A DNA stretch of 64,000 nt from Patiria miniata (lineage: Eukaryota; Echinodermata; Asteroidea; Valvatida; Asterinidae). Under the pieces are notes generated by a model that saw only the letters and a list, made by a program, of their open reading frames with translations, had not been told where the DNA came from and made no database searches. Numbering within the stretch: the stretch's first letter is position 1; every line of letters starts with the position of its first letter. The stretch is taken from assembly GCF_015706575.1 (NCBI RefSeq), contig NW_024037076.1, forward strand, positions 4,994,777 through 5,058,776, written 5' to 3'. Both the position numbers and the translations under genes were made by a program. Of the stretch, positions 49,201 to 58,890 are shown one piece after another.

Positions 49201-52200
49201 AGACATGGGATGACTACAGGGACGGTCCAGCCTCCTACCCCGAGCCTACCTCAAACTACAGACCCTCTCCAAAGCAGAGCCGCGAGCCCCAAAGCTTACA
49301 GAATGGCAATCCCAGAGAAGGGATTGATCCTATCAGGAGCAGAGATAGAGGCCCGTTCGGGGTTCCGATGGGGAGGTTGCGAATGCCTCCTCGGAGAGGA
49401 TATGACTCTGAATCGAACGTGACAAGAAGCAGCGGGAAGAGCGAAGCCATCCGGGATCTGCAGGGCGAGGTAGAGCGATTGAAGTACCAGATGGCCAAAT
49501 TGAGCAGCCGCGAGAAGAACCCAAGACGCTCGCCAGCTGAGGAAGAACCACGCCACCGGACACCAAATCCTAAAAGAAGCCACTATGACGGCGCGGGGTC
49601 AGAGGCCGGCAGCAGCCGATCAGAGATCTTGAGAGCCCTGCAGAACGAAATTGACGATTTGAGGAACGCAGTCAACCAACAAACTGCATCGTCTCCAACA
49701 AATGATTCTCCCATGTCAAGGACATCCTTGCGAGACCCACCGAGGGATGAGTACCGACCGAGGGATGAGTACAGAGATACAAGTTACCCAGGCTCACCAC
49801 CTTCCAGGGACGGATTGAGAGAGACCCTTAGGCAGACATACATTCCCAAAACTGATCTTCCCGAATCTCTCTTTACTAGGACCCCCATGCGGCCGTTTTT
49901 ACATTCCAGTACCCCATACCGATCTCATACACATAATCCCATGCCCCAGGGTAGTCCATCCTATATTCCCGAAGCTGCGCCCATCCCAGCTTCCCCTCCA
50001 AGGACCCATACCCAATTTCAACCTTCCAGAGCAAGGACATCCCCAAGCCAAGGGGTCACTTCTTCCCCTTTGTACACCATCAGACAGGAACCATGCCCGC
50101 TGTGTAGTGGAAGTGGGGTACAAACCCACGGAGAATATTACCACCCCCATTCACATCATCATGCTGTCATTGCAGATTCAGCACCTCATCAAGCCAGTGC
50201 AGCCAGCAGGCCTACCCAATATCCTAATCCGTCACCGAGTTATGCACCAACTGGTGTCAGCATGCCCCAAAATCAGTCCCTGCATTCTAACCCAGGACAG
50301 CAATCCACATTGTACCCTCAACAGCTAGTATCAAATCAGCAAACCGTCCAGCATCCCAAACCAGTATTCAACCCTCAACCTGTGGCAAATCCGGTGTTAA
50401 CCCAGTCACAGCCTGTCACATTCCAGCCCCAACCGGTTTTGAACCAGCCCCAACCGGTTTTGAACCAGCCCCAACCATCACTTAGCCAGTCACAACCAGT
50501 CTTAACCCAGTCACAGCCAATATTAATCCCAGCTACGCAGACCCCTGTGAATCAAGGCCCCAACCAGACTACCTCTATGCAAACAGGTGTCCCACAAGTT
50601 GTTCTCACACAACCAGCTACTTACGTACCCTTGGTCACCCTTCCCGTTTATGCTGGTGTTCCAGTTAATGCCACCCAACAGGGTACCAGTGAAAAGCAGA
50701 GCAGGAGCAAGAGTAGGAGGAAAACAAAGTCAGATTCACAGAAATCAACCAGGTACCCACTACCAGCACTTTTCCATGCAAAGACATAACTGATTATGCT
50801 AAACAAAACTGTTTCTGAACTAGTCTTGGCCCAAAATGCTCGATAGTGAATCATGCATATCTAATGGCATGATTAGACTAGCGTGCCTGCTCGAACTAAC
50901 GTCTTGGGAATTCTGTAGTAGCCATTTAACTTTTTCTTGATTTTCTTCCTAGGGAACTAATCAGCGATCGCAAAATGCTTTATAGTAGGTCACATGCAGG
51001 CGCAGAGATGCCAACCATTACTCTTTTGGAGTAATTATTAGGATTTTGAGGCATGTTACTACTCTTGAAAATTCCAGCTGTCCTATACGCCAACATTGTG
51101 GTTACTCTGACAAGTACTGTGGTTACTCTTAAACTTGACTGTTGTCCTATGTATTTACATTAGCATTACTCTTTGCAGGAAGAATCATTACTATTTTGTA
51201 GTCTGTAAAGTTGGCATCTCTGCACGCGCTACGTGCAGTGATCAAGTATCGCTAATTAGATATGCAACGCAGTGATACGAGCGGGCGACTACCGAGTCAG
51301 GTTTTTAATTGCACCGGAAATCAGCATCCGGGACACGTTCTCATTCAGCCGATTGCAGCTACGCGATGTTATGCCCTGAACCGACGAATTATAGCAACGG
51401 TGTCACCGCTTGCGCGCACCCATTCACAGCTTCGCCGAATTAAAAACGAACTGCTTCCGGAAATTTCAAAAAAATTCGTCTTTAGGTGCATCTTTGGAAA
51501 TGACTATTTGTTGTTTTCTTCAAAATGACAGCATGCCAGGATGAATAATTTCACAGGGAGTTTAGTGCCATTAATATCTTTAAACCAAATATGATTTTCA
51601 ACAATAATTTTGTCAGTTACTTTTTGGATAGCTGCAAATGATATTCTCTACCTTTAAATGTGCACAAATGTTTAGGAATATGTTGTCAATGCATATTTAC
51701 TACACCTCATAAATATTCATGATCAAATTGGAGCTGTCATTGGCTGATTCAGCTGCGCGTTCAGGAAGTAAAAATGATAAGCGCCCAGGTGACGTCATCC
51801 CAGTGACGTGAGTATCCAGCTCGCTGCCATGCGGTATTTTTTCTGGTAGCACCAAATATTCCCTCTGGAACTTGCCTTGTAGACATGTAGTCTTGTGGCA
51901 TGTAATATTTACGGAACCAGTCTGTTGTTGTAGTCCTACTTCAGTAAAGACACATTAAAGAGTGTTTGCACCAGACTATTTCATTGACTGACGAAGAACT
52001 TGAATATCTTGTGCCGAATAAAGATGCAAAATCTACGAAGGCCATTATCGACAAGGCAGTGAGGCTACTAAAAAGGCAGTGAGGGTACTAAATATTTATG
52101 AGGTGTAGTAAAACAAATTCAGCATGCATGGGTTATTTCTGGAAAATACTGGTACAGTCGAAACCTGATAAGAAAAGCACTGTTAATACAAGGTACTGCT

Positions 52201-55000
52201 TATAACAAGCCAAATTTTAGGTCCCAAGTCTTTGTTTTCCTTTGTTTTCCATTATTATTAATACAAGATACACGTTATAACAAGGTAATTCATAAAGTCC
52301 CAAGGACCTTGTTATAAAGGTGTTTGACTGTAGTTGGAATTACTGGTCCCTCGGTGTACCTTGACTACCTCCCTCGGCTTTGCGTCGGGAGGTAGTCAAG
52401 CTGACCTACACCTCGGGACCAGTAATTCCCACTACTTCTCCTCAAACTGTGCTGTATTTGTATAATACGTTTCTCCCGTTGTGATGTCAGTCGTCCCTCC
52501 CAACTCTTTCTTTGTAACCTTGGAGGGACTGTACTTCTGCATGGACTCCATAGAGTAAAAGGAATAACATGTACATTTCCCAGAACTCTCCCTTAAAGGG
52601 AAGATACAACATTTGCAAACATCAAAAAATGAAATGATCAAATTATCACGATATACCTTACTGAATTGTTAGGGAATGACCGTCTAAAGCAAACCTGTTA
52701 AAAATCATGGCTCCTGGTGTGCTGACATTTTCAAGAAAAACTGTATTTTTCCAATGCTGGTCGGCGGACCAGCGTTGGAAAAAAACTGGCTTTTAAAAAA
52801 AACTGCTCCTAGTTTTTCTTATTTAGTTATTCCGCATTTTCTTTGCAATTGATTTCACACCTGTAAAGGGGTACAAGCCTGCCAGACTGATTCTCTGGCC
52901 TTACAATTCCCCAAAGTCTATAAATTGCTCTGTTTCATCTTAAGTGGGGTCAGGGAACCAGACTACAAGAACATGATTGGTTTTCTTGATTTTTCCAGCA
53001 TCTACAAGCCCAAAACGTGAAACAAGTCATTTTAACAATATTTGCTATAACATACTAATCCTCCAAATCCATTTATTTCTGAAAATTGCAGCAAAAGCAA
53101 ATGTTGTACATTACCTTTAAATTCAATTACCTTTCAGTAAGCCCCAAGCTGTTGACCAATCAACCACCATCTATATAACTCCCACCAAGAGAAGAGGCAG
53201 GTACTATGTATTGGATGATGAGGAAATCGACCCTTCTGGCATGGAGGAGGAGATGTATTTCAGGAGGTACATATCCTACCAACTTTGTCTTCTGTGATGT
53301 AGTCCATGTAATGTTGTATTCCAGAAGGCCACAAATGGAGGTGAAACCAAGGGGGGTACAAAACCCATCTAGACTAAATCACAAAAATAGTTGCTTTGTT
53401 ATACCATGATATTTATGATGACTGTTTTGAGTCTGCTGCATCGTACAAAGCAGAGAGGACAAAACAATTTAAATGTCTTTGAGGACAATTGAGGTGATGT
53501 ACCCGGGGTGCATGAGGTGATTAGGTCGTCATTCATGTACATGAACTTCTGAAATACACCATGTGAAATGTCCTCAACCAGTACAAATTCACAATCCAAT
53601 TACATGTATAACAAACCATTCGTGTTTCTTCAACTTCACACAGTATCAAACTGCACGTATCATGCCTCTTTTTATTGACTTATTATTTTACAAGTTGCGC
53701 AACAAATTGACAGCCATTTTAGCAGCTTTACACCAGAAATGCTCAAAATGTACATGTAGGACCATTCATCAGGAAAAAAAATGTGGGAAACGTATAATAC
53801 ATACCATTGGTCATTTTATTCAAAATATTTATTTCAAATGTGTGAAAATGTCATGTAGGCATCTACTGGCATCAGAGTCATGTGCATCGCTTTTTGTAAT
53901 GTCAGTCACGCCACTAAATAACCCCCATAGCCAAAACAGCTGAACATGAAATTTCAAGGTCTCAATACTGTATTGTGTATGCAGGTCCTAGTAACCCCCA
54001 TGCCAAACATGGTTCAGTTGGCTGTAATTGTTCAGACATTAGAGCTGATTTGATATTCAAAATTAGTATTAAAAAAATGTAATGTCAGTCACGGTGGAAT
54101 TGCCCTATAGTATTGTAGTTTTGATTAAAATAGTATGGTTTTATCCTTCATGTAATGTTTATTGTAATGCGCATTAGAGCATATGTTTATACATTTTGCT
54201 TAATATAAATGCCATTATTGTTATTAAGATCCAGATCAGAAATTGGAGTACATTTAGTGCAAACCGTGGCTGTATAGGTGCATGTGTGATTACTAGCGGT
54301 AGCCAAGTAATTTGGCACGACCCTAGTGTCGGGTATTTATTACTCATTATTTTTCCTTGTTGTAGGACCCCAAGGGGAAGCAGTAGCAAGGGTTCATCAT
54401 TTCTTAGAAGAACCAAAGATACCAAGGTATGTGGCATTTTTAATTGGATCCCACATTGTCATCTTCCTGTCATGTACACATCCATGCACCTTAACCCTAT
54501 AACCCTGCCAGACCCAACATGGTGCACCAGGTGGAAAAGTCTGGTGCACTTTGAAGCATTCAGCTACCAACACCAGTGCATACACGGCCAGCTTCTGAGA
54601 CAATGAGAGCTAATCCCATTGACCAATGCCACAGTTGTATCCTGCTGCATTCGGTGACCACAGACTTGGAGGCAGTTTGGCCTTGAGACTTTTGACCTGA
54701 TGGATCTAGCTGCACAGGGCAGGCTTGTCATTTAGACAGATGTTGCATGTTGCTGCGTTTGGCAGGGTTTCTCGCCAAAATATCCTGGAGGGTTAGGGGT
54801 AATGGGATCCCATCTTGAGCTCTCTGAGGTTTTCAACACTGAATCTTAACCCTTCTTGTTTGCACTTTTTGTAACAGTATGCTCACAGCTCCAGCCTCGA
54901 TCTGGACGAAGCCATCAAGATGGCGGACAAGTTGAACCGATCCTCACACAGAATGCTGGAAACTGTACGCAGTGACCTCTCCCACTCGCAGTTCCTCTAA
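35808..55000 (+). CDS. AKNA: AKNA, complete coding sequence in 13 exons
   Basis: AKNA organises microtubules at the centrosome in vertebrates and was first described as an AT-hook transcription factor. Exons 35808-37294, 38365-38575, 40790-41047, 42977-43086, 44536-44579, 45829-45969, 46348-46415, 47205-47458, 47787-47992, 49057-50752, 53138-53266, 54366-54426 and 54878-55000 join in one frame of 4,788 nt (1,595 aa; human is about 1,440). Seen: disordered acidic N-terminus; coiled coil ending AENTIDQLKLGARVNLYGD (about 436-454); AKNA domain across exons 2-4 (about 555-688); SPEADSGFMGSE; AT-hook-like RGRKKP (932-937); two short coiled coils (1056-1079, 1115-1135); CPLC (1273-1276); Gln/Pro-rich repeats; C-terminal helix. 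Every splice phase agrees. The lineage-diagnostic motif and C-terminal helix make this secure. Confidence 0.95.
37295..38364. other. AKNA intron 1
   Basis: 1.07 kb; I see nothing recognisable. Confidence 0.6.
38365..38575 (+). CDS. AKNA: AKNA exon 2
   Basis: Completes the split Gly codon and adds 70 codons, NRMSGGQMGN to VRSQQEQ. Asn/Gln/Gly-rich, then the first helix of the AKNA domain (GILMALAFQVRSQQEQ). Confidence 0.9.
39361..39902 (-). mobile_element. MITE family R, copy 2
   Basis: Reverse orientation. Ends TTAAAGCCAGAGTCCATTAT and the inverted ATGGACTATACCTGTACCTT, matching copy 1. Confidence 0.82.
40120..40637 (+). mobile_element. MITE family R, copy 3
   Basis: Shares the GTTCGTTTGAAGCAACAAAA block, the GACGAATTATAGCAACC block, and the central palindrome region with copy 1. 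Right end at TTAA is followed immediately by another element. Confidence 0.82.
40641..40726. mobile_element. Tiny TTAA-flanked element (piggyBac-like MITE)
   Basis: 86 bp between TTAA sites, ends CTCTTTGTGCACAG and TTCACAAAAGGG. TTAA plus C/T-rich CCCTTTG-like ends suggests piggyBac. It sits exactly at the end of family R copy 3. Confidence 0.6.
40790..41047 (+). CDS. AKNA: AKNA exon 3: core of AKNA domain
   Basis: 86 codons from IDSFGILLQENQLAPSEQ to LEDLAEIVQ. Matches the human segment ESFERLIQAGRLMPQDQ ... EAEIYRLGSCLEELKEHI. Donor GTAAAG. Confidence 0.95.
41072..41512 (+). repeat. Tandem duplication of about 210 bp with SINE core
   Basis: Two head-to-tail copies sharing CAGCCAAACTCCAACACCAG through AGAAACACC ... 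CACTGGGTT. The distal part of each copy is the antisense SINE core, and the SINE fragment runs on to about 41575 (TACGTCCCATCCGAAGGACG). Confidence 0.8.
42025..42802 (+). mobile_element. Family T element nested in S
   Basis: Ends CAGGGTTCGAAATTTGCGG and the inverted AAGGTCGAACCTTG, with TACAG on both sides (42020-42024, 42803-42807). Contains GCCCACTAGCCAAATGCTAG and GTAGCCCGGCTGG as in the copy at 29406-30375. Confidence 0.78.
42102..42425. mobile_element. piggyBac-like MITE nested in T
   Basis: 324 bp flanked by TTAA on both sides (42098-42101, 42426-42429), ends CCCTTACCCTACTTG and the inverted AGAGAGTAAGGG. TTAA+CCC is the piggyBac hallmark. Confidence 0.78.
42977..43086 (+). CDS. AKNA: AKNA exon 4
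   Basis: 36 codons plus two bases: NNLNSDPPATLPLPHAYQDE then a helix ELQRLRQKLERGLQKS. Acceptor ACAACAG, donor GTAGAT (weak but phase-consistent). Confidence 0.85.
43218..43432. mobile_element. Probable MITE
   Basis: Imperfect inverted ends (GTATAAAACACCTG / CATGTGTTGTATAAAAC) with the block CTGATTGGTC / GACCAATCAG inside. Confidence 0.6.
43455..43569. repeat. Hairpin element, TCGGCTTCGCCTCG loop
   Basis: Arms of about 50 bp (GCAATGGAAAGAATAA outer; ATGGAATGTTCCATTC inner) around loop CTCGGCTTCGCCTCG. Confidence 0.82.
43687..44199 (+). mobile_element. MITE family R, copy 4
   Basis: Closest to copy 1; keeps ATATAGTCCATCA at left, GGTGCGTCTTAAGACGCAC in the middle, and TTTCACAGGGAG near the right end. 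Confidence 0.82.
44536..44579 (+). CDS. AKNA: AKNA microexon 5
   Basis: 44 nt, QDEERFSTGDNEQD between split codons; acceptor CCTAG, donor GTATG. Acidic and unremarkable; supported by phase with both neighbours. Confidence 0.75.
44818..45120 (+). mobile_element. MITE family R, copy 5 (partial)
   Basis: Begins TTTAAAGGTAGAGT and shares TTTGAAGCAACAAAAGTGCT; diverges after about 45120. Confidence 0.65.
45226..45732. mobile_element. MITE with AATATGAGCTAATCAA ends
   Basis: About 34-bp imperfect inverted ends (ATCATGCAATCAATTCAG / CTGAATTTATTGCATGAT). 507 bp, non-coding. Confidence 0.78.
45829..45969 (+). CDS. AKNA: AKNA exon 6
   Basis: 46 whole codons between split ones, Ser/Pro/Glu-rich (SNSLSPNQSEEEF type). 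A second CAG six bases downstream of the chosen acceptor would remove two codons in frame (NAGNAG-like choice). Confidence 0.8.
46348..46415 (+). CDS. AKNA: AKNA exon 7
   Basis: 68 nt, (G)TERNPKSKVSTDLANGQ RRPKQ; basic and Ser-rich. Acceptor TTCAG, donor GTAATG. Confidence 0.78.
46416..47204. other. AKNA intron 7
   Basis: Contains the repeat at 46500-46760; the rest holds nothing recognised. Confidence 0.6.
46500..46760. repeat. Interspersed repeat with G/C homopolymers
   Basis: The block GGCAATTTCTGACCACTTTA and flanks recur at 48510-48620. An inverted GGGGGGGCATGGCCCCC region and CGGATCCGCCCTTG at the right look like the end of a DNA transposon. Confidence 0.6.
47205..47458 (+). CDS. AKNA: AKNA exon 8 with SPEADSGFMGSE motif
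   Basis: 84 codons plus two bases, SQHPRPTSLT to LRRPRD. Contains SPEADSGFMGSESSR, matching SPETDSGFVGSETSR of human AKNA. Confidence 0.92.
47787..47992 (+). CDS. AKNA: AKNA exon 9
   Basis: 68 whole codons, LTLRSSKLPTGQRSPPQ to ERTVPAK. Contains NWESPGFSDYDISERDEEMD and a basic end. Donor GTGAGT. Confidence 0.85.
47993..49056. other. AKNA intron 9
   Basis: Contains repeated TTTTACGATTT words at 48050-48140 and the repeat at 48510-48620; nothing else recognised. Confidence 0.6.
48510..48620. repeat. Second copy of the 46500-46760 repeat (partial)
   Basis: Shares GGGTTCGGGGCCCGCTT and GGCAATTTCTGACCACTTTA with 46500-46660. Confidence 0.65.
49057..50752 (+). CDS. AKNA: AKNA exon 10: AT-hook-like patch, coiled coils, CxxC, Q/P repeats
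   Basis: 564 whole codons in one exon. Starts TSQTRGRKKPAAVTR, an AT-hook-like patch lacking the usual GRP core. Two short coiled coils (EAIRDLQGEVERLKYQMAKL, SEILRALQNEIDDLRNAV), a CPLCSGSG motif equivalent to CPLCGQVG in human, a His cluster (YYHPHSHHH), and tandem QPVLNQPQ repeats near 50390-50520. Donor GTACCC. Confidence 0.93.
51003..51222. mobile_element. MITE with CAGAGATGCCAAC ends
   Basis: Ends CAGAGATGCCAAC and GTTGGCATCTCTG are perfect inverted copies; 220 bp. Terminal CAGAG resembles hAT elements, but I see no clean 8-bp duplication. Confidence 0.78.
51300..51657 (+). mobile_element. MITE family R, copy 6 (left-truncated)
   Basis: Right two thirds of the family: CGACGAATTATAGCAACG, TTTCACAGGGAGTTTAGT, end CTCTACCTTTAA. 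Confidence 0.75.
51696..52113. mobile_element. MITE with TTTACTACACCTCATAAATA ends
   Basis: Terminal inverted repeats of about 22 bp, perfect by eye (right end TATTTATGAGGTGTAGTAAA). 418 bp, non-coding; contains an imperfect duplication AAAAGGCAGTGAGGSTACTA near 52070. Confidence 0.82.
52155..52330. mobile_element. pogo-like MITE
   Basis: Ends CAGTCGAAACCT and the inverted AGGTGTTTGACTG, flanked by TA. About 176 bp. Confidence 0.7.
52335..52431. repeat. Hairpin element, CTCGGCTTTGCG loop
   Basis: Arms GGAATTACTGGTCCC / GGGACCAGTAATTCC and CTTGACTACCTCCC / GGGAGGTAGTCAAG around loop TCGGCTTTGCGTC. Confidence 0.85.
52593..53120 (-). mobile_element. MITE family S, copy 3 (near full length)
   Basis: Ends TTAAAGGGAAGATACAACAT and the inverted ATGTTGTACATTACCTTTAA, with a central TCCAATGCTGGTCGG / CCAGCGTTGGA hairpin. 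Opposite orientation to copy 1. It ends 17 bp before the acceptor of AKNA exon 11. Confidence 0.82.
53138..53266 (+). CDS. AKNA: AKNA exon 11
   Basis: 42 whole codons, KPQAVDQSTTIYITPTKRRG to EEMYFR. A basic KRRGRYY followed by an acidic run. Acceptor TTTCAG, donor GTACAT. Confidence 0.85.
53267..54365. other. AKNA intron 11
   Basis: 1.1 kb; nothing recognised. Confidence 0.6.
54366..54426 (+). CDS. AKNA: AKNA exon 12
   Basis: 61 nt, TPRGSSSKGSSFLRRTKDTK, Ser/Lys/Arg-rich; acceptor TGTAG, donor GTATG. Confidence 0.82.
54427..54877. other. AKNA intron 12
   Basis: About 450 bp; nothing recognised. Confidence 0.6.
54878..55000 (+). CDS. AKNA: AKNA terminal exon 13
   Basis: 40 codons and TAA, YAHSSSLDLDEAIKMADKLN ending SDLSHSQFL. 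Equivalent to the conserved C-terminal helix of human AKNA (LDLGDLEELNKALSRAVQAA ... SLSADLRQAHSL). Confidence 0.93.
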   Translation, partial: YAHSSSLDLDEAIKMADKLNRSSHRMLETVRSDLSHSQFL

Positions 55001-56288
55001 CAGCTCCCCAGGGTTGCCGTAAGGAATCCAGATTCCTTACCAAGCTATTTTGATTCCTTACCGTTTGACTTTTCTTCAATGAATGAGTCTATCAACTGTG
55101 TGAGGTAGAAAAGTCGGTGCTTAATTTTTGTAAGAGCCATGGGTTCAGGGCCGTGTTTATAGATATCTCTCAAATGATGTCATTATCTACAGATTGTCGC
55201 GTACATCAGCATTTTGGGGAGTCAAATAAGTGTGATGCACATCGGCTGTGCCGTATTTTGAAGAAATTTCGAGCAACATGCGCATGTTTAAAATATTTTG
55301 CACACACTGCGCAAACGTGGCTGATGGCGTTGAATACGCAGTTGTAATTTGCCTACGAAGATGGCTGTCTATGAGAGGGGTCTATAGAGAGTTGCAACAT
55401 GAGGGGTACCAGTTTGGAATGCCATTCTTTGAATGAAGAATGGGAAAACATTCTGTCATGGGATTCTTGGGCTATTTTAAGCGTATTGTCAAGAATAGTG
55501 ACAGAATAATAGGTATCTGGGCCCAAAACTTGCGAAGCCTTTTGAACAGTGCCCTCTAGTCGCACCATGGGCAGTGCCCCCTAGTGGTGAAAATGTAATA
55601 ATTGGGATAGGTGAAGGTATCAACATATATCGCGGTAGAATCGCGTCAGCGCAGCTTGTGAAATATTGTATAATCACATGAGTTAGCAATGGACGCTGAA
55701 TGCGCAAAATCTGAGACAAACAAAACTTAACGTGCAAAATTCCATAGGGTTCCATAAGGGGCAAGGCTAACTCGCAATCGGCGGAAGGTCAATTATTGGT
55801 GCATCTTCTTGTATTCATGACACGAGTGAGATATAGTGTATTGGACATGTTTATTCACATGCTGCTTTTAAAAAATTCTTGTATCTGGTGTTTTGCATTA
55901 AGTCAGCAGTAGGTTCACACTGTTGAAACACTGTGCAATTTCCATTTTGTACCGACATTTTTACAGATATTTTTCAATGTTTTCATTTCATATTTTGAGT
56001 TTTTGGGGAGGGAAGGGGGGGGGGCAGTATACGTGTCCACATGCTTCCACAGGAGATACCCAAAATATATTTGTATATACGTTTTATAAGTGTTTTGTAA
56101 AAACACCACCACCCCCCAAGAAAATATTCATCATTGTTAAATTTCATCATAGTATTTTTTGTAAGATGAATTGAATAGGTCAGATTGAGCAACAATGTGA
56201 CACACTCCTGCTAATAGTCTGTTTGCAAACACAGAACGTGATCAAGTGCAAATCATATTTGTAGCACTTGCATTCATTGTGCAAGAAA

Positions 56289-56294
56289 ATAAAC
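56289..56294 (+). terminator. AKNA: Candidate AKNA poly(A) signal
   Basis: AATAAA about 1.29 kb past the AKNA stop codon. Position alone supports it. Confidence 0.3.
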
Positions 56295-58890
56295 ATCAGA
56301 ATGGAACAAAGCACACTATTCAAAATCAAAAATTATTTGCAGATATTTGGTATTGATAATGAGAGAAACACAATAGTTCTCATTCCTTCACAATTTGTTT
56401 GGATTGCAATCTTTTATTTTTTTTATGATATTGATCACTGGTGTATATTGTATCAGACATGAAATTTAGTCAAAAGTATTTTTTTTTAATGTTGGCGTCC
56501 GTAAATTGGGCACACAATTGGCCTAGTGTTCCTAATACATTGCCGCACTTGAACAAATGTCAGAAATTCCAAGTGAACGCTCAAGAATTTCTTCAAAGTT
56601 TCAAATTCTGTTAATTATCTCCACTCACATACCGTATCCAACATGTACATGTATTCAGAAAATTACCACATTTTAATTTTTGGGCACATTTTAAAAGGGT
56701 TTACTGTGCATTTCAAAATAAGATTGAAAATTTCTCTCTTTGAAAGGGGTAGGTAAACGCGAGGTTTATCAATGGCAATGGTTAGCAAAAAAAAAAAATG
56801 GCTGAAATTTCGCTCAATGTGAAATTTAAGGTTAAAAGCTTGCTTTAGCAAGGGACTAGAGGTGATAATCAACGTGCTCTATGTTATGGAGACATCAACG
56901 ATATTTACCATCAGGTTTCTTTAACAGCAATATTCATGTGTCTAATAACTGATGCATTATTTATGAATAACAAAGTTGTACTGGTAGGCATATGCCATAT
57001 ATTGAGTAACAGTAAAAAGTAACGAAGTTAAAAAGTGAACAGTAAAGATCAAAGTGACGCGAAGTCGATGAAGTTTCACGTCGAACTACACTGTAAGATT
57101 TACTCGTATGAAATCTGTTCTCTTTTACCTTTTATGGACTGTAACCCTCGACAAGTGACCCGTCTTTGTCACCATCATCTGGTTCGTTAGTGACTTCGTC
57201 ATACACGCGCGCGCACCACGGCCATTGCTTGGATAAACACTCAGGTTGCGTTATCTTCCGGTTCCAAATGGTTCCAATGCTACTTAATGTGCAGTGGGCG
57301 TGGTTTAAACTGAAGTGACGTCACCCTGACAAACTTTATGTCAATCAGGCTAGGTACACTACCCCTGCAACGACCGATCCATTCATCAGCCCCGCCCACT
57401 GAACACGTGGGCAATTACACGTGCACCTCTTCAATGTCACTGTGTATGTTCCAGCCGTGCGCGTCATACGCGCGTGCACGCACGTCGGACATGAAAGCAC
57501 GAGTGTGATTGGTCGGAAGGTAATGGGGCGGGGTTATAATGGATTGGGCTACGACATGTTCGCCTATAGCTGACTAATTCATAGCCAAGTAATTCGGATG
57601 CATCCTGACTCGCATACTCTCGGTTCAAATGGTAAAATAAGGGTATAAACGTATTACATGTATTATATTTTAGCCACATGAACAAAATGTAAAGTATATT
57701 TTCTACCAACTTTCACGTGCTAGCCTTATGTCATCTTAGACTACTTTCTTAACATTCATCTATTTTTAAAAATTGTAAATTGCTCAAGCTCAAGCTGTGC
57801 CTTATTATACTTGTACATAAAAAGGAACTTCTTACGTGTAATAATTTGTAAACATGTACAAGTTTGTTATATTGTGACTTTGATACCCTCATTTCATTGG
57901 TTGAGAACAAGGTAAGTTTCTGACATTAATTTACACCGTTGCCTTGCAAAAATAATCTATTGTCTCAGACAAAATGCATTACAGTATATAAGTGTACTTG
58001 GAAAAAAATGTTTTAACTCCTGCCGTTGTATATACCAGAGTATTGATGGAAAAACAAAATGTTACAATTTAAGCATCAATTAATGAAGTCTTTTTAGTTT
58101 TGTTGCATTTTATTGCAAAGATGTCTTTGTCTAAAAGTCCAGAATTTGTTTAGATTTTCGAGATTGCGAGAGTGGTAAAAACAAATTATGTTAAGCCGCG
58201 GTACCAGAAACTTGGATTTTTTTGTTCGGCCATATTGACAGGCTGATAGACGAGCAGATAGATCAAATCGAAATACCTTGAAAATAAATCCATCACTTCA
58301 TAATATTCAGGCTTATGTTTGTATACAGATAATTCTGTTTCTTGAAATAAAACTCGTAGAATTGTTCATCCAAATTTGTTTCGATTTAACAAGTCCTGCC
58401 ATTCATTGGCAGTTTATGCCTTGTTTCGTCAACTTACAAACTTCATTTTCTTTTGTACATTCCAAATGTATTAAGTATGATGTAACATTCTAAATTCCTT
58501 TTTGTGTGGCTTAATTCGTTTGAGTGATTATTTTGAAAATGTTAATCTGCTTTTCAGCATGACTTGTAATAATTGTTTGTATTGTTGTTTTGACAAGGGA
58601 CATGATTTTTAATTAAAAGTCACACTTTTTACCAGAAAGTCCTATTCATTTTTAAAGTTTATCTCATTATTGAATGACTATTTGCCCAGTCATCAACTAT
58701 AGTCGGCATACAAGCAACAGGTTTTCCCTCGGATAGTTGCGGTGTGGTCTAAATGTGTGTTGGGGGGGGGAGGGGTTGCTACAGTACAATGGAGTATAGA
58801 CCTAATCAATGACGAAAAATCAGACTATGCAGTATAACAACCATTGAACTGTATTCTTCAAGTCCTTTTTATCCGAGACAAACACATTTT

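Larger units (their letters stand above)
50753..53137. other. AKNA intron 10 (2.4 kb)
   Basis: Almost entirely made of transposon copies, listed separately: 51003-51222, 51300-51657, 51696-52113, 52155-52330, 52335-52431, 52593-53120. Confidence 0.7.
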
